NCBI GenBank assembly: GCA_902606525.1
Contig: CACLGW010000003.1
Coordinates: forward strand, 17,501 to 73,894
Direction of reading: 5' to 3'
Length of the DNA: 56,394 nucleotides
DNA from: an uncultured Bacteroidota bacterium
GTDB taxonomy: Bacteria; Bacteroidota; Bacteroidia; Flavobacteriales; Flavobacteriaceae
Shown: in pieces, positions 1 to 9,822 of the stretch
Numbering within the stretch: position 1 is the stretch's first letter
How the letters are laid out: every line of letters begins with the position of its first letter
Notes under the pieces: generated by a model
Databases searched by the model: none
Told to the model about the DNA's origin: nothing
The model's input: the letters and a program-made list of their open reading frames with translations, nothing else
Position numbers and translations under genes: made by a program

Positions 1-58
1 TCTTGCTTACTTAATTAATAAAGCAATAAACCGGGATTAAATTCTTCCTATATAATTT

Positions 59-1546
59 TTATAGAGAAGTAATTAGATCACCTTGTTCATTTTTTTGAGG
101 AAGTAAAGAACTTCCCATTAAATATTTGTCTACTTGGTGAGCGGCTTCACGACCTTCAGAAATTGCCCAAACAATCAAGGATTGACCTCTTCGACAATCT
201 CCAGCGGTAAAAATAGACTCCTTGTTGGTTTGGTAATTGACTTCTCCTTTTACATTTCCACGTTCATCAAAAATAAGACCAAATTGCTCTGGAAGACTTT
301 TTTCTGGTCCAGTAAATCCCAGTGCTAGTAATGCCAAATTGCAAGGCCATTCTTTAGTGGAATTTTCTTTTTCAATGAGTTTTGATCGCTGTCCTGGTAT
401 TTTCTTCCATTGTACTTCAACTGTTTTTAGAGCCTTTACATTTCCTTTGTCGTCACCAATAAATTCTTTTGTTAAAATACTCCATTCCCTGTGGATTCCT
501 TCCTCATGAGAAGAGGATGTTTTAAGTTTAAAAGGCCAGTAAGGCCAGGGGTTTTCTTCAGTTCTTTCAGCTGAAGGCTTTGGCATAATTTCAAAATTGG
601 TAACACTATTAGCACCATGGCGATTTGAAGTTCCTATACAGTCAGATCCAGTATCACCACCACCAATAACTATGACGTCACGACCTTTGGCTGAGAATTT
701 TTTTTCTCTTTCATGTTGTCCGTCAACTGCCTTATTATTATGAGGTAGGAAATCCATCGCTTGAACTACGCCTTTGAGATTTGACCCTGGAATAGGCATT
801 TCACGTTTTATTGTAGCTCCAGTAGCTATAATTATAGCATCGAATTCTTTTTCTAAATTTTTTGCAGAGACTGTTTTACCTACTTCAGTATTACATCTAA
901 ACTGAACTCCTTCGGCTTCAAGAATTTTCAATCGCCTATCAATTACATTTTTCTCCATTTTAAAATCTGGAATTCCATAACGAAGGAGTCCTCCAATTTT
1001 ATTATCTCGTTCAAAGACTGTAACAGTGTGTCCTGCGCGGTTTAATTGCTGTGAGGCAGCAAGCCCAGCTGGACCAGACCCAATAATCGCAACTGTTTTA
1101 CCAGTTCTGTTTTTAGGTGGATTTGCTTTTATCCAGCCCTGTTTAAACCCTCGTTCAACAATATATTTTTCAATAAGCTCTATGGATACTGGGGGATTAA
1201 CTATACCTAAGACACAAGCTTCTTCACAGGGTGCAGGACACAATCTTCCTGTAAATTCAGGGAAATTATTTGTACTATGTAAAATATCTAGTGCACGTTT
1301 CCATTCGTTGCTGTAAACGGCATCATTAAAATCAGGAATTAAATTTCCTAGTGGACAACCACTATGACAAAAGGGAACTCCACAATCCATACAACGGGCA
1401 CCTTGTTCCTGCAGTTCTTTTGTTTTAGGAGCAAGTGTGAATTCTTTATAGTTTTTGATTCTTTTTTTTGGCTCGATAACCGGTTCTTTTAATCGGTCAT
1501 ATTCCATAAAACCTTTTATCTTTCCCATATTAAATAGATTTTTCAA
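59..1546 (-). CDS. gltD: Glutamate synthase small (beta) subunit
   Basis: This subunit takes electrons from NADPH and passes them through FAD and Fe-S clusters to GltB, which makes two glutamates from glutamine and 2-oxoglutarate in the cytoplasm. Visible features are the N-terminal cysteine sets C52/C55/C60/C64 and C103/C107/C111, an FAD-binding GSGPAG at 156-161 and an NADPH-binding GGGDTG at 295-300. The length of 495 aa is normal for the family. It directly follows gltB in the same operon. The first ATG overlaps the gltB stop by 17 bases. The in-frame ATG at 1528 (protein starting MGKIKGF) lies one base past that stop, matches where family members usually begin, and may be the true start. 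The function is secure; only the start is open. Confidence 0.96.
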   Translation of the reverse strand: MKNLFNMGKIKGFMEYDRLKEPVIEPKKRIKNYKEFTLAPKTKELQEQGARCMDCGVPFCHSGCPLGNLIPDFNDAVYSNEWKRALDILHSTNNFPEFTGRLCPAPCEEACVLGIVNPPVSIELIEKYIVERGFKQGWIKANPPKNRTGKTVAIIGSGPAGLAASQQLNRAGHTVTVFERDNKIGGLLRYGIPDFKMEKNVIDRRLKILEAEGVQFRCNTEVGKTVSAKNLEKEFDAIIIATGATIKREMPIPGSNLKGVVQAMDFLPHNNKAVDGQHEREKKFSAKGRDVIVIGGGDTGSDCIGTSNRHGANSVTNFEIMPKPSAERTEENPWPYWPFKLKTSSSHEEGIHREWSILTKEFIGDDKGNVKALKTVEVQWKKIPGQRSKLIEKENSTKEWPCNLALLALGFTGPEKSLPEQFGLIFDERGNVKGEVNYQTNKESIFTAGDCRRGQSLIVWAISEGREAAHQVDKYLMGSSLLPQKNEQGDLITSL

Positions 1547-4500
1547 GTTTATTATTTGCCAACATCTTCAAAGCACGTTTATAATCTGTAGGCATTACTT
1601 TTATGAAGTTTTTACTTAATTTTTTCCAATTTTTAAGTATTTCAATTCCTTTTGGACTTTTAGTAAATTGTACATGATTTTGAATAAGTCCTTTTAAAGT
1701 TTTTCTATCATCATCCTGAAGGTTCTCTAACTCAACCATTTCAAGGTTAAATTTTTTATCATCAAAATTACCATTACTACCATACAAATAAGCAATTCCA
1801 CCACTCATACCTGCTGCAAAGTTTCTCCCAAAATTCCCGAGAATAACTGTAATTCCACCTGTCATATATTCACAACCGTGATCTCCAATTCCTTCCACTA
1901 CAGCCTTGGCTCCAGAGTTTCTGACACAAAACCGTTCTCCAGCTATTCCATTTATATAAGCTTCACCATTGGTTGCACCATACAAAGCCACATTTCCTAT
2001 TATAATATTTTCATGTGGAACAAACGTTGATTTTTTTGGAACTTTAGCTATAAGTGTCGCTCCAGAAAGGCCTTTACCAAAATAATCATTTACTGTTCCT
2101 TCAATTTTCATTATAAGCCCCGAAGTTGCGAATGCGCCAAAGCTTTGGCCTGCTGTACCAGTAAAATTTAAACTAAGAGTACCTTTAGGGAGTCCTTTGG
2201 CACCATATTTTTTTGAAATTTCATAACTTAAAATTGCACCAATTGTACGATTTGTATTTTTAATGTGAAATTTTAAATCCTGTTTTTTTTGATCATTTAT
2301 TGCAAGTTTAGCTTCTTTTAGAATTTGAATATCAAGAACATTCTCTAGTTGATGATTCTGATTTTGAGTGTTACGCTCTTTAAATTGTGGAGGTACAGAA
2401 GGCTTATATAAAATATTTGATAAATCAATTCCCTGAGCCTTGAAATGATTTATAGCTTTTTTCATATTAAGCTTTTGTGATTGGCCAACCATTTCGTCTA
2501 CTGTCTTGAAACCTAGATCTGCCATAATTTTTCTTAATTCTTCCGCGACAAAATGCATATAATTTATTACATGCTCGGGCTTTCCTTTGAAATTTTTACG
2601 CAATTCTGGGTCTTGTGTAGCAATTCCCACCGGACAAGTATTAAGATGGCATGCTCTCATCATGATACACCCTGAAGCAATAAGTGGAGCAGTTGAAAAT
2701 CCAAACTCTTCTGCACCCAAAAGACATGCAATGGCAACGTCACGGCCTGTCTTCATTTGACCGTCACATTCAAGTATAACACGACTCCTGAGATTATTCA
2801 TTACTAATGTTTGCTGTGCTTCTGCAATACCAAGTTCCCATGGAAGTCCAGCATGTTTTAATGAAGTTAGGGGGGAGGCCCCTGTTCCGCCATCATAACC
2901 CGAAATTAGGATTACATCTGCTTTAGCTTTTGCAACTCCAGCAGCTATTGTTCCAACACCAACTTCTGAAACTAATTTTACATTAATTCTTGCTTGTCGA
3001 TTAGCATTTTTTAAGTCATATATCAACTGAGCTAAATCTTCGATTGAATAAATATCATGGTGTGGAGGAGGTGAAATTAAACCTACATATGGTGTAGAGT
3101 TCCTTACAGAGGCAATATATGGATTCACCTTAGGTCCGGGAAGTTGACCGCCCTCACCAGGTTTTGCTCCCTGTGCCATTTTTATTTGTATTTCTTCGGC
3201 TGTGCTTAAGTAGTGACTTGAAACACCAAACCGTCCCGAAGCCACTTGTTTAATGGCTGAATTTTTAAAATTACCATCTTTATCAGGTTTAAAGCGCCTT
3301 GAATCTTCACCTCCCTCTCCGGAATTACTTTTTCCACCGATTCGGTTCATTGCAATTGCAAGATTTTCATGAGCTTCTTGGCTTATAGAACCCAAAGACA
3401 TCGCTCCAGTTTTAAAACGCTTCACAATTTCAGTCCACGGTTCCACTTGATCTATTGGAATAGGATCGTAACTTGAAAATTCAAATAAACCTCTTAAGGT
3501 CATTAATTTTTCATTTTGATTATTAATCATCTTTGAAAATGCATCATAGCTTTCAGGCTTATTTTGCCGGACTGCTTGTTGTAATGATGCTATTGTTGAT
3601 GGATTAACCACGTGGGCTTCTCCATCTCTTCTCCAACGATAATCACCACCAATTTCTAATGATAGTCCAACCTTAGATTCATGAATATATGCTTTGCTGT
3701 GTCTTTTACTAATTTCTTTTTCTATCTCATATAATCCAATGCCTTCTATACGAGTAGGTGTATTACAGAAAAATCTATCTATAACTTTTTTTGAAAGACC
3801 TAATGCTTCGTTTATTTGGGCGCCTCTGTAGGAATGAAGAGTTGATATACCTATCTTATTCATAACCTTAATTATGCCTTTAGCAATCGCTTTATTAAAA
3901 TTTTCTATTGCTTTTTCTGGACTTTCTTGAATAATGTCCATTTTAGATTGATAATGAATTATTTCATTTACTAGATAAGGATTAATAGCACTAGCACCAT
4001 ATCCAAATAGTAATGAAAAGTGGTGAGGTTCTCTGGGTTCAGCCGATTCAATGATGATTCCAAATTGTGAGCGTTTTTTTAATCGTTTAAAGGCGTGGTG
4101 TGCATGAGATGTCGCCAGTAACATCGGAATAGGTGCAAGAGTCGGAGAAACTCCGCGATCTGAAAGGATTATTATATTAGTTCCACGGATAAGCGCTTTA
4201 TTAATTTCATTAATCATTTCCTCTAATGCATTTTCTAAACCATTTAACCCATTATTAATTTCATAAAGTGTCGAAATAGTAACTGCTTCAAAGTCCTCGT
4301 GATCAATGAATTTTATTTTATCTAAGTCTTCATTTGAAATTACTGGATTTTGAATACTTAGTTTTTTGGCATGGTTCGCATTAATCTCAAAAAGGTTAAA
4401 TTCATTACCTAGAGTTAAACTAATATCTGTAACAATTTCCTCTCTAATTCCATCAAGGGGTGGGTTAGTAACTTGGGCAAAAAGTTGTTTAAAATAATTA

Positions 4501-6032
4501 TACAAAAGTTGTGGACGATCTGAAAGTACCGCCAGTGGTGTGTCTATTCCCATTGAGCCTATAGCCTCTTTTCCGTTAGAGCTCATTGGAGTAATAATAG
4601 TTTTCAAATCTTCTAGAGTATAACCAAAAATTCTCATTCTTGTTTCAAAATCCTCGTTTTCAATAGGCGTAGTATTACCAGTGTAGTGAATTTGTTTTAA
4701 TTGAAGAAGATTTTCATTCAACCATTTTTTGTATGGCCTCTTTTCCGTAACCTCTTTTTTTATCTCATCATCTTCTATTATTCTTCCCTCATCCATATTG
4801 ACTAAAAACATTTTTCCAGGTTCTAAACGTCCATGTCTTTCAATGTTTTCAGGCAGAATTTCCAAAACTCCTGTTTCAGAAGACATTATTACATAACCAT
4901 CTTTAGTAACTGTGTATCGAGATGGCCTGAGACCATTTCTATCTAATAAGGCCCCAATATATTTTCCATCTGTAAAAGGAATTGATGCAGGACCATCCCA
5001 AGGTTCCATAATGCAAGAATTATATTGATAAAAGGCTTTTTTCTCTTCATTCATCGAGGTGTGCTTTTCCCAAGCCTCTGGTACAAGCATCATCATTACC
5101 TCGGGAAGGGATCTACCTGTTGCAAGAAGTAACTCTAAAGTCATATCCATTGAGGCTGAATCTGACTTTCTTGGTAAAACAATAGGCAATATATTTTTTA
5201 TATCTGCACCAAAAATGTCATTTTCCAAAAGTTCCTCTCTTACCTGCATCCTACTAAAATTTCCTCTATATGTATTAATTTCACCATTATGACACATGTA
5301 GCGGAAAGGTTGTGCTAGATCCCATGTTGGAAAAGTATTTGTTGAAAAACGTTGATGTACTAGAGCTAATCGGGTAACTACAGCTGGATCTTTTAAATCC
5401 TCATAGTAACCTTTAATGTCTTCAGGAATTAATAACCCCTTGTAGATTAAAGTATGAGTTGAAAGACTTGGGAGATAAAAATAATTTGCTTGTGAAAGCT
5501 TCGAGATTAAAATTGTATGTTCTGCTATTTTTCGTGCACAGAATAGTTTGATATTGAACTCTTGCTCTGATATGGAATTTGAGCCTTTCCCTATAAAAAC
5601 TTGCATTATATCGGGTTCTGTTTGAGCTGCAATAGTTCCAACTATATCTGTGTTTACAGGAACTTTTCTCCAACCTAGTATATGTAAACCTTGATTTTTT
5701 ATTTCGTTCTCAAAAACACCAATACAGTAAGATTTCTGATTCTCTTTTTTTGGTAAAAAGACCATTCCTACAGCATATTCATGCATTTGAGGAAGTTGAA
5801 AGCTACATTGGGAAACTAAAAAGTCATGTGGTATCTCAATAAGAATACCAGCGCCATCACCTGTCTTACCGTCAGCGCTTACAGCTCCTCGATGTTCTAG
5901 ACAATCAAGAATATCTAATGCTTTGTGAATTATATCATTTGTCTTTTTACCCTTTAGACTGCAAATAAAACCTGCTCCACAATTATCGTGTTCATTTTGT
6001 GGGTCGTAAAGTCCTTGTTCTGCTGGCAACAT
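1530..6032 (-). CDS. gltB: Glutamate synthase large (alpha) subunit
   Basis: This is the catalytic subunit of glutamate synthase (1500 aa, the usual length). The N-terminal class II glutamine amidotransferase domain begins at Cys18 in NEHDNCGAGF, so a 17-residue propeptide is probably removed to expose the nucleophile. The FMN-binding synthase domain follows, with the 3Fe-4S cysteines in C-x5-C-x4-C (C1122, C1128, C1133). The C-terminal third is the Gly-rich beta-helix (GXGXG) domain. Ammonia released in the first domain is channelled to 2-oxoglutarate in the second. The gene is the first of a two-gene operon with gltD and is divergent from anmK. Confidence 0.97.
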   Translation of the reverse strand: MLPAEQGLYDPQNEHDNCGAGFICSLKGKKTNDIIHKALDILDCLEHRGAVSADGKTGDGAGILIEIPHDFLVSQCSFQLPQMHEYAVGMVFLPKKENQKSYCIGVFENEIKNQGLHILGWRKVPVNTDIVGTIAAQTEPDIMQVFIGKGSNSISEQEFNIKLFCARKIAEHTILISKLSQANYFYLPSLSTHTLIYKGLLIPEDIKGYYEDLKDPAVVTRLALVHQRFSTNTFPTWDLAQPFRYMCHNGEINTYRGNFSRMQVREELLENDIFGADIKNILPIVLPRKSDSASMDMTLELLLATGRSLPEVMMMLVPEAWEKHTSMNEEKKAFYQYNSCIMEPWDGPASIPFTDGKYIGALLDRNGLRPSRYTVTKDGYVIMSSETGVLEILPENIERHGRLEPGKMFLVNMDEGRIIEDDEIKKEVTEKRPYKKWLNENLLQLKQIHYTGNTTPIENEDFETRMRIFGYTLEDLKTIITPMSSNGKEAIGSMGIDTPLAVLSDRPQLLYNYFKQLFAQVTNPPLDGIREEIVTDISLTLGNEFNLFEINANHAKKLSIQNPVISNEDLDKIKFIDHEDFEAVTISTLYEINNGLNGLENALEEMINEINKALIRGTNIIILSDRGVSPTLAPIPMLLATSHAHHAFKRLKKRSQFGIIIESAEPREPHHFSLLFGYGASAINPYLVNEIIHYQSKMDIIQESPEKAIENFNKAIAKGIIKVMNKIGISTLHSYRGAQINEALGLSKKVIDRFFCNTPTRIEGIGLYEIEKEISKRHSKAYIHESKVGLSLEIGGDYRWRRDGEAHVVNPSTIASLQQAVRQNKPESYDAFSKMINNQNEKLMTLRGLFEFSSYDPIPIDQVEPWTEIVKRFKTGAMSLGSISQEAHENLAIAMNRIGGKSNSGEGGEDSRRFKPDKDGNFKNSAIKQVASGRFGVSSHYLSTAEEIQIKMAQGAKPGEGGQLPGPKVNPYIASVRNSTPYVGLISPPPHHDIYSIEDLAQLIYDLKNANRQARINVKLVSEVGVGTIAAGVAKAKADVILISGYDGGTGASPLTSLKHAGLPWELGIAEAQQTLVMNNLRSRVILECDGQMKTGRDVAIACLLGAEEFGFSTAPLIASGCIMMRACHLNTCPVGIATQDPELRKNFKGKPEHVINYMHFVAEELRKIMADLGFKTVDEMVGQSQKLNMKKAINHFKAQGIDLSNILYKPSVPPQFKERNTQNQNHQLENVLDIQILKEAKLAINDQKKQDLKFHIKNTNRTIGAILSYEISKKYGAKGLPKGTLSLNFTGTAGQSFGAFATSGLIMKIEGTVNDYFGKGLSGATLIAKVPKKSTFVPHENIIIGNVALYGATNGEAYINGIAGERFCVRNSGAKAVVEGIGDHGCEYMTGGITVILGNFGRNFAAGMSGGIAYLYGSNGNFDDKKFNLEMVELENLQDDDRKTLKGLIQNHVQFTKSPKGIEILKNWKKLSKNFIKVMPTDYKRALKMLANNKLEKSI

Positions 6033-6059
6033 AAGAAAATTTTGGATTTATAAAAATAA

Positions 6060-6090
6060 CAATACTTAACTGAAAGACACTAGTTTCAAA
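6060..6090 (-). promoter_or_regulatory. Candidate gltBD promoter
   Basis: On the minus strand, TTTG (6087-6090) is followed 18 bases later by TAAGTATTG (6060-6068). This resembles the Bacteroidota -33 TTTG / -7 TAnnTTTG pair, but the -7 is imperfect by one inserted base. It lies about 30 bases upstream of the gltB start in the 190-base divergent gap before anmK. This is a pattern match only. Confidence 0.25.
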
Positions 6091-6222
6091 GCTTAAATCC
6101 TGGGCTTTTACGAAATTTTGATATTTTAAAGCATATATGCTAAAATATTTAATTTTTAACTAAATAAATGAATAAATCTTAATTTTACTTCCTTTGTCTA
6201 ATAAGTCAAATTCCATATTATA

Positions 6223-7284
6223 TTGAAAAAAACTAATTATAATGTGATAGGGGTAATGTCTGGTACATCATTAGACGGAATTGATATAGTTTATGTTAAT
6301 TTTATTTTAGAAGATAAGTGGAAGTTCAAAATTTTGAATTCTCACACATTTGCGTACAATAAATCTATTCAGAAAAAATTAAAAAGTTTACACCTTAAGC
6401 ATGAAAAAATAATATCTATTGAAAATAGATTCTACACTATACTTTTGGCAAAAACAATTTTGAAATTTATTAAATCAAATAAATTATCTGAAATTGATGC
6501 GGTTTGTTCACATGGGCACACACTATTTCATCAACCAGAAATAGGCTATACTTTCCAAATGGGTAATGAAAAAAAACTTGCCGAATTGATAGATCATAAT
6601 GTGGTTTGTGATTTTAGAACACAAGATGTCTCATTAGGGGGACAGGGTGCTCCGCTCGTACCAATTGGAGACCATTTATTATTTAGCGATTACGATTCTT
6701 GTTTAAATTTAGGTGGGTTTGCAAACGCAACAATGAACAAAAAGGGGAATTTGATAGCTTATGATTTATGTGCAGTTAACACTGTATTAAATTTTTTGGC
6801 CCAAAAAAAAGGATTCATTTATGATGACCGAGGAAATTTTGCCAAAAGAGGGACTTTAATTCAATCTTTATTAGATGAGTTGCAAATACTTGATTACTAC
6901 TCAAAAAATTCACCTAAATCTCTAGGCATTGAGTGGGTTAATAAAAAGGTTTATCCAATACTGGGTAAATATGAAAAATATGAAATCCAAGATCTTTTAA
7001 AAACATATACTTTTCACATAGGAAAAATAATAGGGAATAGTTTTGAAAAGGATCACAGGGTCTTAAGTACAGGAGGAGGTGTAAAAAATGATTATTTGAT
7101 GCATTTGATTAAAGAAAATAGTAATGCAAATTTCATAATTCCCTCTCAGAAACTTGTTGACTACAAAGAAGCTTTGATTTTTGGTTTATTGGGAGTTTTG
7201 AGATTACGGAATGAAATCAATTGTTTATCGTCTGTCACAGGAAGTTCCATGGATCATTCGTGTGGTATAATATATAAACCTTAA
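6223..7284 (+). CDS. anmK: Anhydro-N-acetylmuramic acid kinase
   Basis: This cytoplasmic kinase opens and phosphorylates 1,6-anhydro-N-acetylmuramic acid to MurNAc-6-phosphate during recycling of peptidoglycan fragments. The diagnostic N-terminal motif GVMSGTSLDGID is at 10-21. GGQGAPLVPIGD and the C-terminal ATP-site STGGGVKND are also present. At 353 aa it is of family length. The start is a TTG. The next ATG falls inside the GVMSGTS motif and would destroy it, so TTG (or the GTG seven codons later) must be used. It stands alone between gltBD (divergent) and nhaD. Confidence 0.93.
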   Translation: MKKTNYNVIGVMSGTSLDGIDIVYVNFILEDKWKFKILNSHTFAYNKSIQKKLKSLHLKHEKIISIENRFYTILLAKTILKFIKSNKLSEIDAVCSHGHTLFHQPEIGYTFQMGNEKKLAELIDHNVVCDFRTQDVSLGGQGAPLVPIGDHLLFSDYDSCLNLGGFANATMNKKGNLIAYDLCAVNTVLNFLAQKKGFIYDDRGNFAKRGTLIQSLLDELQILDYYSKNSPKSLGIEWVNKKVYPILGKYEKYEIQDLLKTYTFHIGKIIGNSFEKDHRVLSTGGGVKNDYLMHLIKENSNANFIIPSQKLVDYKEALIFGLLGVLRLRNEINCLSSVTGSSMDHSCGIIYKP

Positions 7285-7356
7285 ATATTTATTTGATTAG
7301 ATTACATTAGGGGTATAGATTTTTATATATTTAGGCACTTTAATCAACCATGGCTT

Positions 7357-8691
7357 TTGGAAACCATTATTATTTTCCTTTTTATTTTCGGCTATTTAGC
7401 AATTACTCTTGAACATAGTTTAAAAGTTGATAAGTTAATACCAGCACTAGCAATGATGGCATTGATGTGGGCTATTATTTCTCTTAACCACCTGCCAGTT
7501 TTTGAAGTAAATTCTCAACTAAAGGAACTAACGCCCTCACATATTGATGAAATTTTATTACACCATTTAGGAAAAACAGCTGAGATTATAATTTTCTTAT
7601 TGGGAGCGATGACAATTGTTGAAATCATCGATTACTTTAATGGTTTTTATACAATAAAAAATTTCATTAAAACTAAAAGTAAAAAAGGTTTGCTTTGGAT
7701 TTTTTCCATTTTAGCATTTTTACTGTCTGCTATAATTGATAATTTGACTGCTACCATTGTACTAATTACAATACTTCAAAAAGTAGTATTGAAAAGAGAA
7801 ACGCGTATTTGGTTTGCAGGTTTAATTGTCGTTGCTGCTAATTCTGGCGGTGCTTGGTCACCCATTGGAGACTTAACTACTACAATGTTATGGATTGGAA
7901 ATAAAGTAACAACTTTAAATCTCGTAAGTTATGTTTTGATTCCATCGATTATCTGTTTGTTAATTCCTGTCACAGTTGCGTCATTCTTGCCCGTTTTTAA
8001 AGGTGAAATCGATGTCCCAAAGGAAGATGAATCTATTAAATTTCATAAGCATGGGGCAACTATGTTATATCTAGGTCTGTCAGCTATTATTTTTGTCCCC
8101 GTATTTAAGACATTGACTCACTTACCTCCATATGTTGGAATGATGCTCTCTTTAGCATTGGTAGCTACTTTTGCAGAAATATTTAGTAAAGCTAAAATTA
8201 ATATAACCTCGCTAGATATTGAGAGTGACAAGCATCAAACTTCTAGTCCAGTCCAAAGTTCATTGTCAAAGATTGAACTTCCCAGCATCCTTTTTTTTCT
8301 CGGAATTCTTCTTGCAGTCTCAGCTCTAGAATCTTTAGGATTACTTTTTAATTTTGCAGAAAAATTAAATTCTACAATACCTAATACAGACGTTGTTGTT
8401 TCACTTTTAGGAATTGCTTCTGCAGTTATTGATAATGTACCACTGGTTGCTGCAAGTATGGGAATGTTTTCTATGGGTATTGATGATCCTATTTGGCATT
8501 TGATAGCCTACTCGGCTGGAACTGGAGGTAGCATGTTAATAATTGGATCTGCAGCGGGAGTTGTAGCTATGGGTATGGAAAAAATTGACTTTTTCTGGTA
8601 TCTTAGAAGAATAGCATGGTTGGCCTTAATTGGATTTATAGGAGGCTTTCTTACCTTTATTCTCATAAGAGATATCATTTTTAATCAATAA
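7357..8691 (+). CDS. nhaD: Sodium:proton antiporter NhaD
   Basis: This is an inner-membrane Na+/H+ antiporter of the NhaD/ion-transporter superfamily. The 444 aa are very hydrophobic, with about 10-12 membrane segments. The opening residues ending GYLAITLEHS, the LSAIIDNLTATIV segment and SGGAWSPIGDLTTT are typical. The second half repeats the pattern in ASAVIDNVPLVAASMG and GTGGSMLIIGSAAGV. The start is a TTG at 7357. An ATG seven bases upstream is in another frame. A sodium-extruding antiporter fits a marine cell. Confidence 0.9.
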   Translation: METIIIFLFIFGYLAITLEHSLKVDKLIPALAMMALMWAIISLNHLPVFEVNSQLKELTPSHIDEILLHHLGKTAEIIIFLLGAMTIVEIIDYFNGFYTIKNFIKTKSKKGLLWIFSILAFLLSAIIDNLTATIVLITILQKVVLKRETRIWFAGLIVVAANSGGAWSPIGDLTTTMLWIGNKVTTLNLVSYVLIPSIICLLIPVTVASFLPVFKGEIDVPKEDESIKFHKHGATMLYLGLSAIIFVPVFKTLTHLPPYVGMMLSLALVATFAEIFSKAKINITSLDIESDKHQTSSPVQSSLSKIELPSILFFLGILLAVSALESLGLLFNFAEKLNSTIPNTDVVVSLLGIASAVIDNVPLVAASMGMFSMGIDDPIWHLIAYSAGTGGSMLIIGSAAGVVAMGMEKIDFFWYLRRIAWLALIGFIGGFLTFILIRDIIFNQ

Positions 8692-8739
8692 AAAGAATTT
8701 TTTGAGAAAGCTTACGTTTTAAATATAAATATTATCAAT

Positions 8740-9417
8740 ATGATGGTGTTAAATATGCAAGAACCTGCCCCTTTACAAACAGAAAAAACACTTTCTTTGA
8801 TTGAGCTTATCCAAAATGGTGGCCTTGGTGGACAAACAATTATTGGAGTCTTATGTATACTTTTATTAATAGTAGTTTATATATATTTTGAACGACTTTT
8901 TGCCATCAAAGCAGCCGTAAAGATTTCACCGTCTTTTATGCCTCAAATACGTTCTTTTATAATGGAGGGTAAAGTTGAAGCAGCACAAAAACTTTGTATT
9001 CAAGAAAATGTGCCTGTATCAAGACTTGTATCCAAAGGTTTATCTCGAATAGGAAGGCCACTAGATGATATTAATACAGCAATAGAAAACGCAGGTCGTC
9101 TTGAAGTATATCAATTAGAAAAAAATATAAGCATATTAGCAACGATTGCTGGTGCAGCACCAATGTTAGGATTTTTAGGAACAGTAATTGGCATGATTCT
9201 TTCAATATTTGAAATTTCAAATGCTGGGGGTAACATTGATATGCAATTACTTGCAGATGGACTTTATACTGCAATGACAACCACTGTTGCTGGGCTTATA
9301 GTTGGTATCATTGGATATGTAAGCTACAATCATCTGGTTGTAAAAACTAATAAAGCGTTATATCTTATGGAAGCGACTAGTTTAGAGTTTCTGGATTTAC
9401 TAAACGAACCTGCATAA
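8740..9417 (+). CDS. MotA/TolQ/ExbB proton channel family protein
   Basis: This is an inner-membrane proton channel subunit (225 aa) that works with an ExbD/TolR partner and a TonB/TolA-like arm to carry proton-motive force to the outer membrane. Three membrane segments are visible, near 33-52, 133-155 and 168-192. The conserved family core GAAPMLGFLGTVIGMI overlaps the second. The next gene starts one base after its stop, so the pair is co-translated. Sequence alone cannot separate ExbB from TolQ. The TonB-like gene downstream favours an ExbB role. Confidence 0.9.
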   Translation: MMVLNMQEPAPLQTEKTLSLIELIQNGGLGGQTIIGVLCILLLIVVYIYFERLFAIKAAVKISPSFMPQIRSFIMEGKVEAAQKLCIQENVPVSRLVSKGLSRIGRPLDDINTAIENAGRLEVYQLEKNISILATIAGAAPMLGFLGTVIGMILSIFEISNAGGNIDMQLLADGLYTAMTTTVAGLIVGIIGYVSYNHLVVKTNKALYLMEATSLEFLDLLNEPA

Positions 9418-9418
9418 T

Positions 9419-9814
9419 ATGAGACTGAAGGGAAGAAACCAAATTCGTCCAGAGTTTAATATGTCCTCTATGACAGATATTGTTTTTTTATTATTAGTTT
9501 TTTTTATGATTGCATCGACTCTTGCTAAACAACTCAATACGATTGATGTAAAACTTCCTCAAGCTGAGGGAAAAACCGAAAATAGAAATACTGTAGCTGT
9601 AACAATTACAAATTCTAATCAATTCTACCTTAATGCAGATAAGGTTATAAAAAGAAATTTAGAAAAATTTTTAATTGATGCTCTTTCAGATATGAAAACT
9701 CCATCTTTAGTACTAAGAACAGAGCAAAAAGTTGCCATAGACCAAGTTGTCTATGTAATGAATATTGCTAGTAAGAATGGAATTAAAGTCGTTTTAGCTG
9801 TAGATAAACCCTAA
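9419..9814 (+). CDS. ExbD/TolR family biopolymer transport protein
   Basis: This is the proton-channel partner of the preceding protein (131 aa). It has a short cytoplasmic N-terminus, one membrane helix at about 20-36 that begins with the conserved proton-carrying Asp20 (MTDIVFLLLVFFMI), and a periplasmic C-terminal domain ending VVLAVDKP. The ATG comes one base after the exbB stop. Only one ExbD copy is encoded here, whereas many Bacteroidota operons carry two. Confidence 0.9.
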   Translation: MRLKGRNQIRPEFNMSSMTDIVFLLLVFFMIASTLAKQLNTIDVKLPQAEGKTENRNTVAVTITNSNQFYLNADKVIKRNLEKFLIDALSDMKTPSLVLRTEQKVAIDQVVYVMNIASKNGIKVVLAVDKP

Positions 9815-9822
9815 TATTTTTA

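Noticed and set aside
5059-5292. Short plus-strand open frames opposite gltB and gltD
   Set aside because: They lie wholly inside well-supported enzyme genes on the other strand and have no family features.
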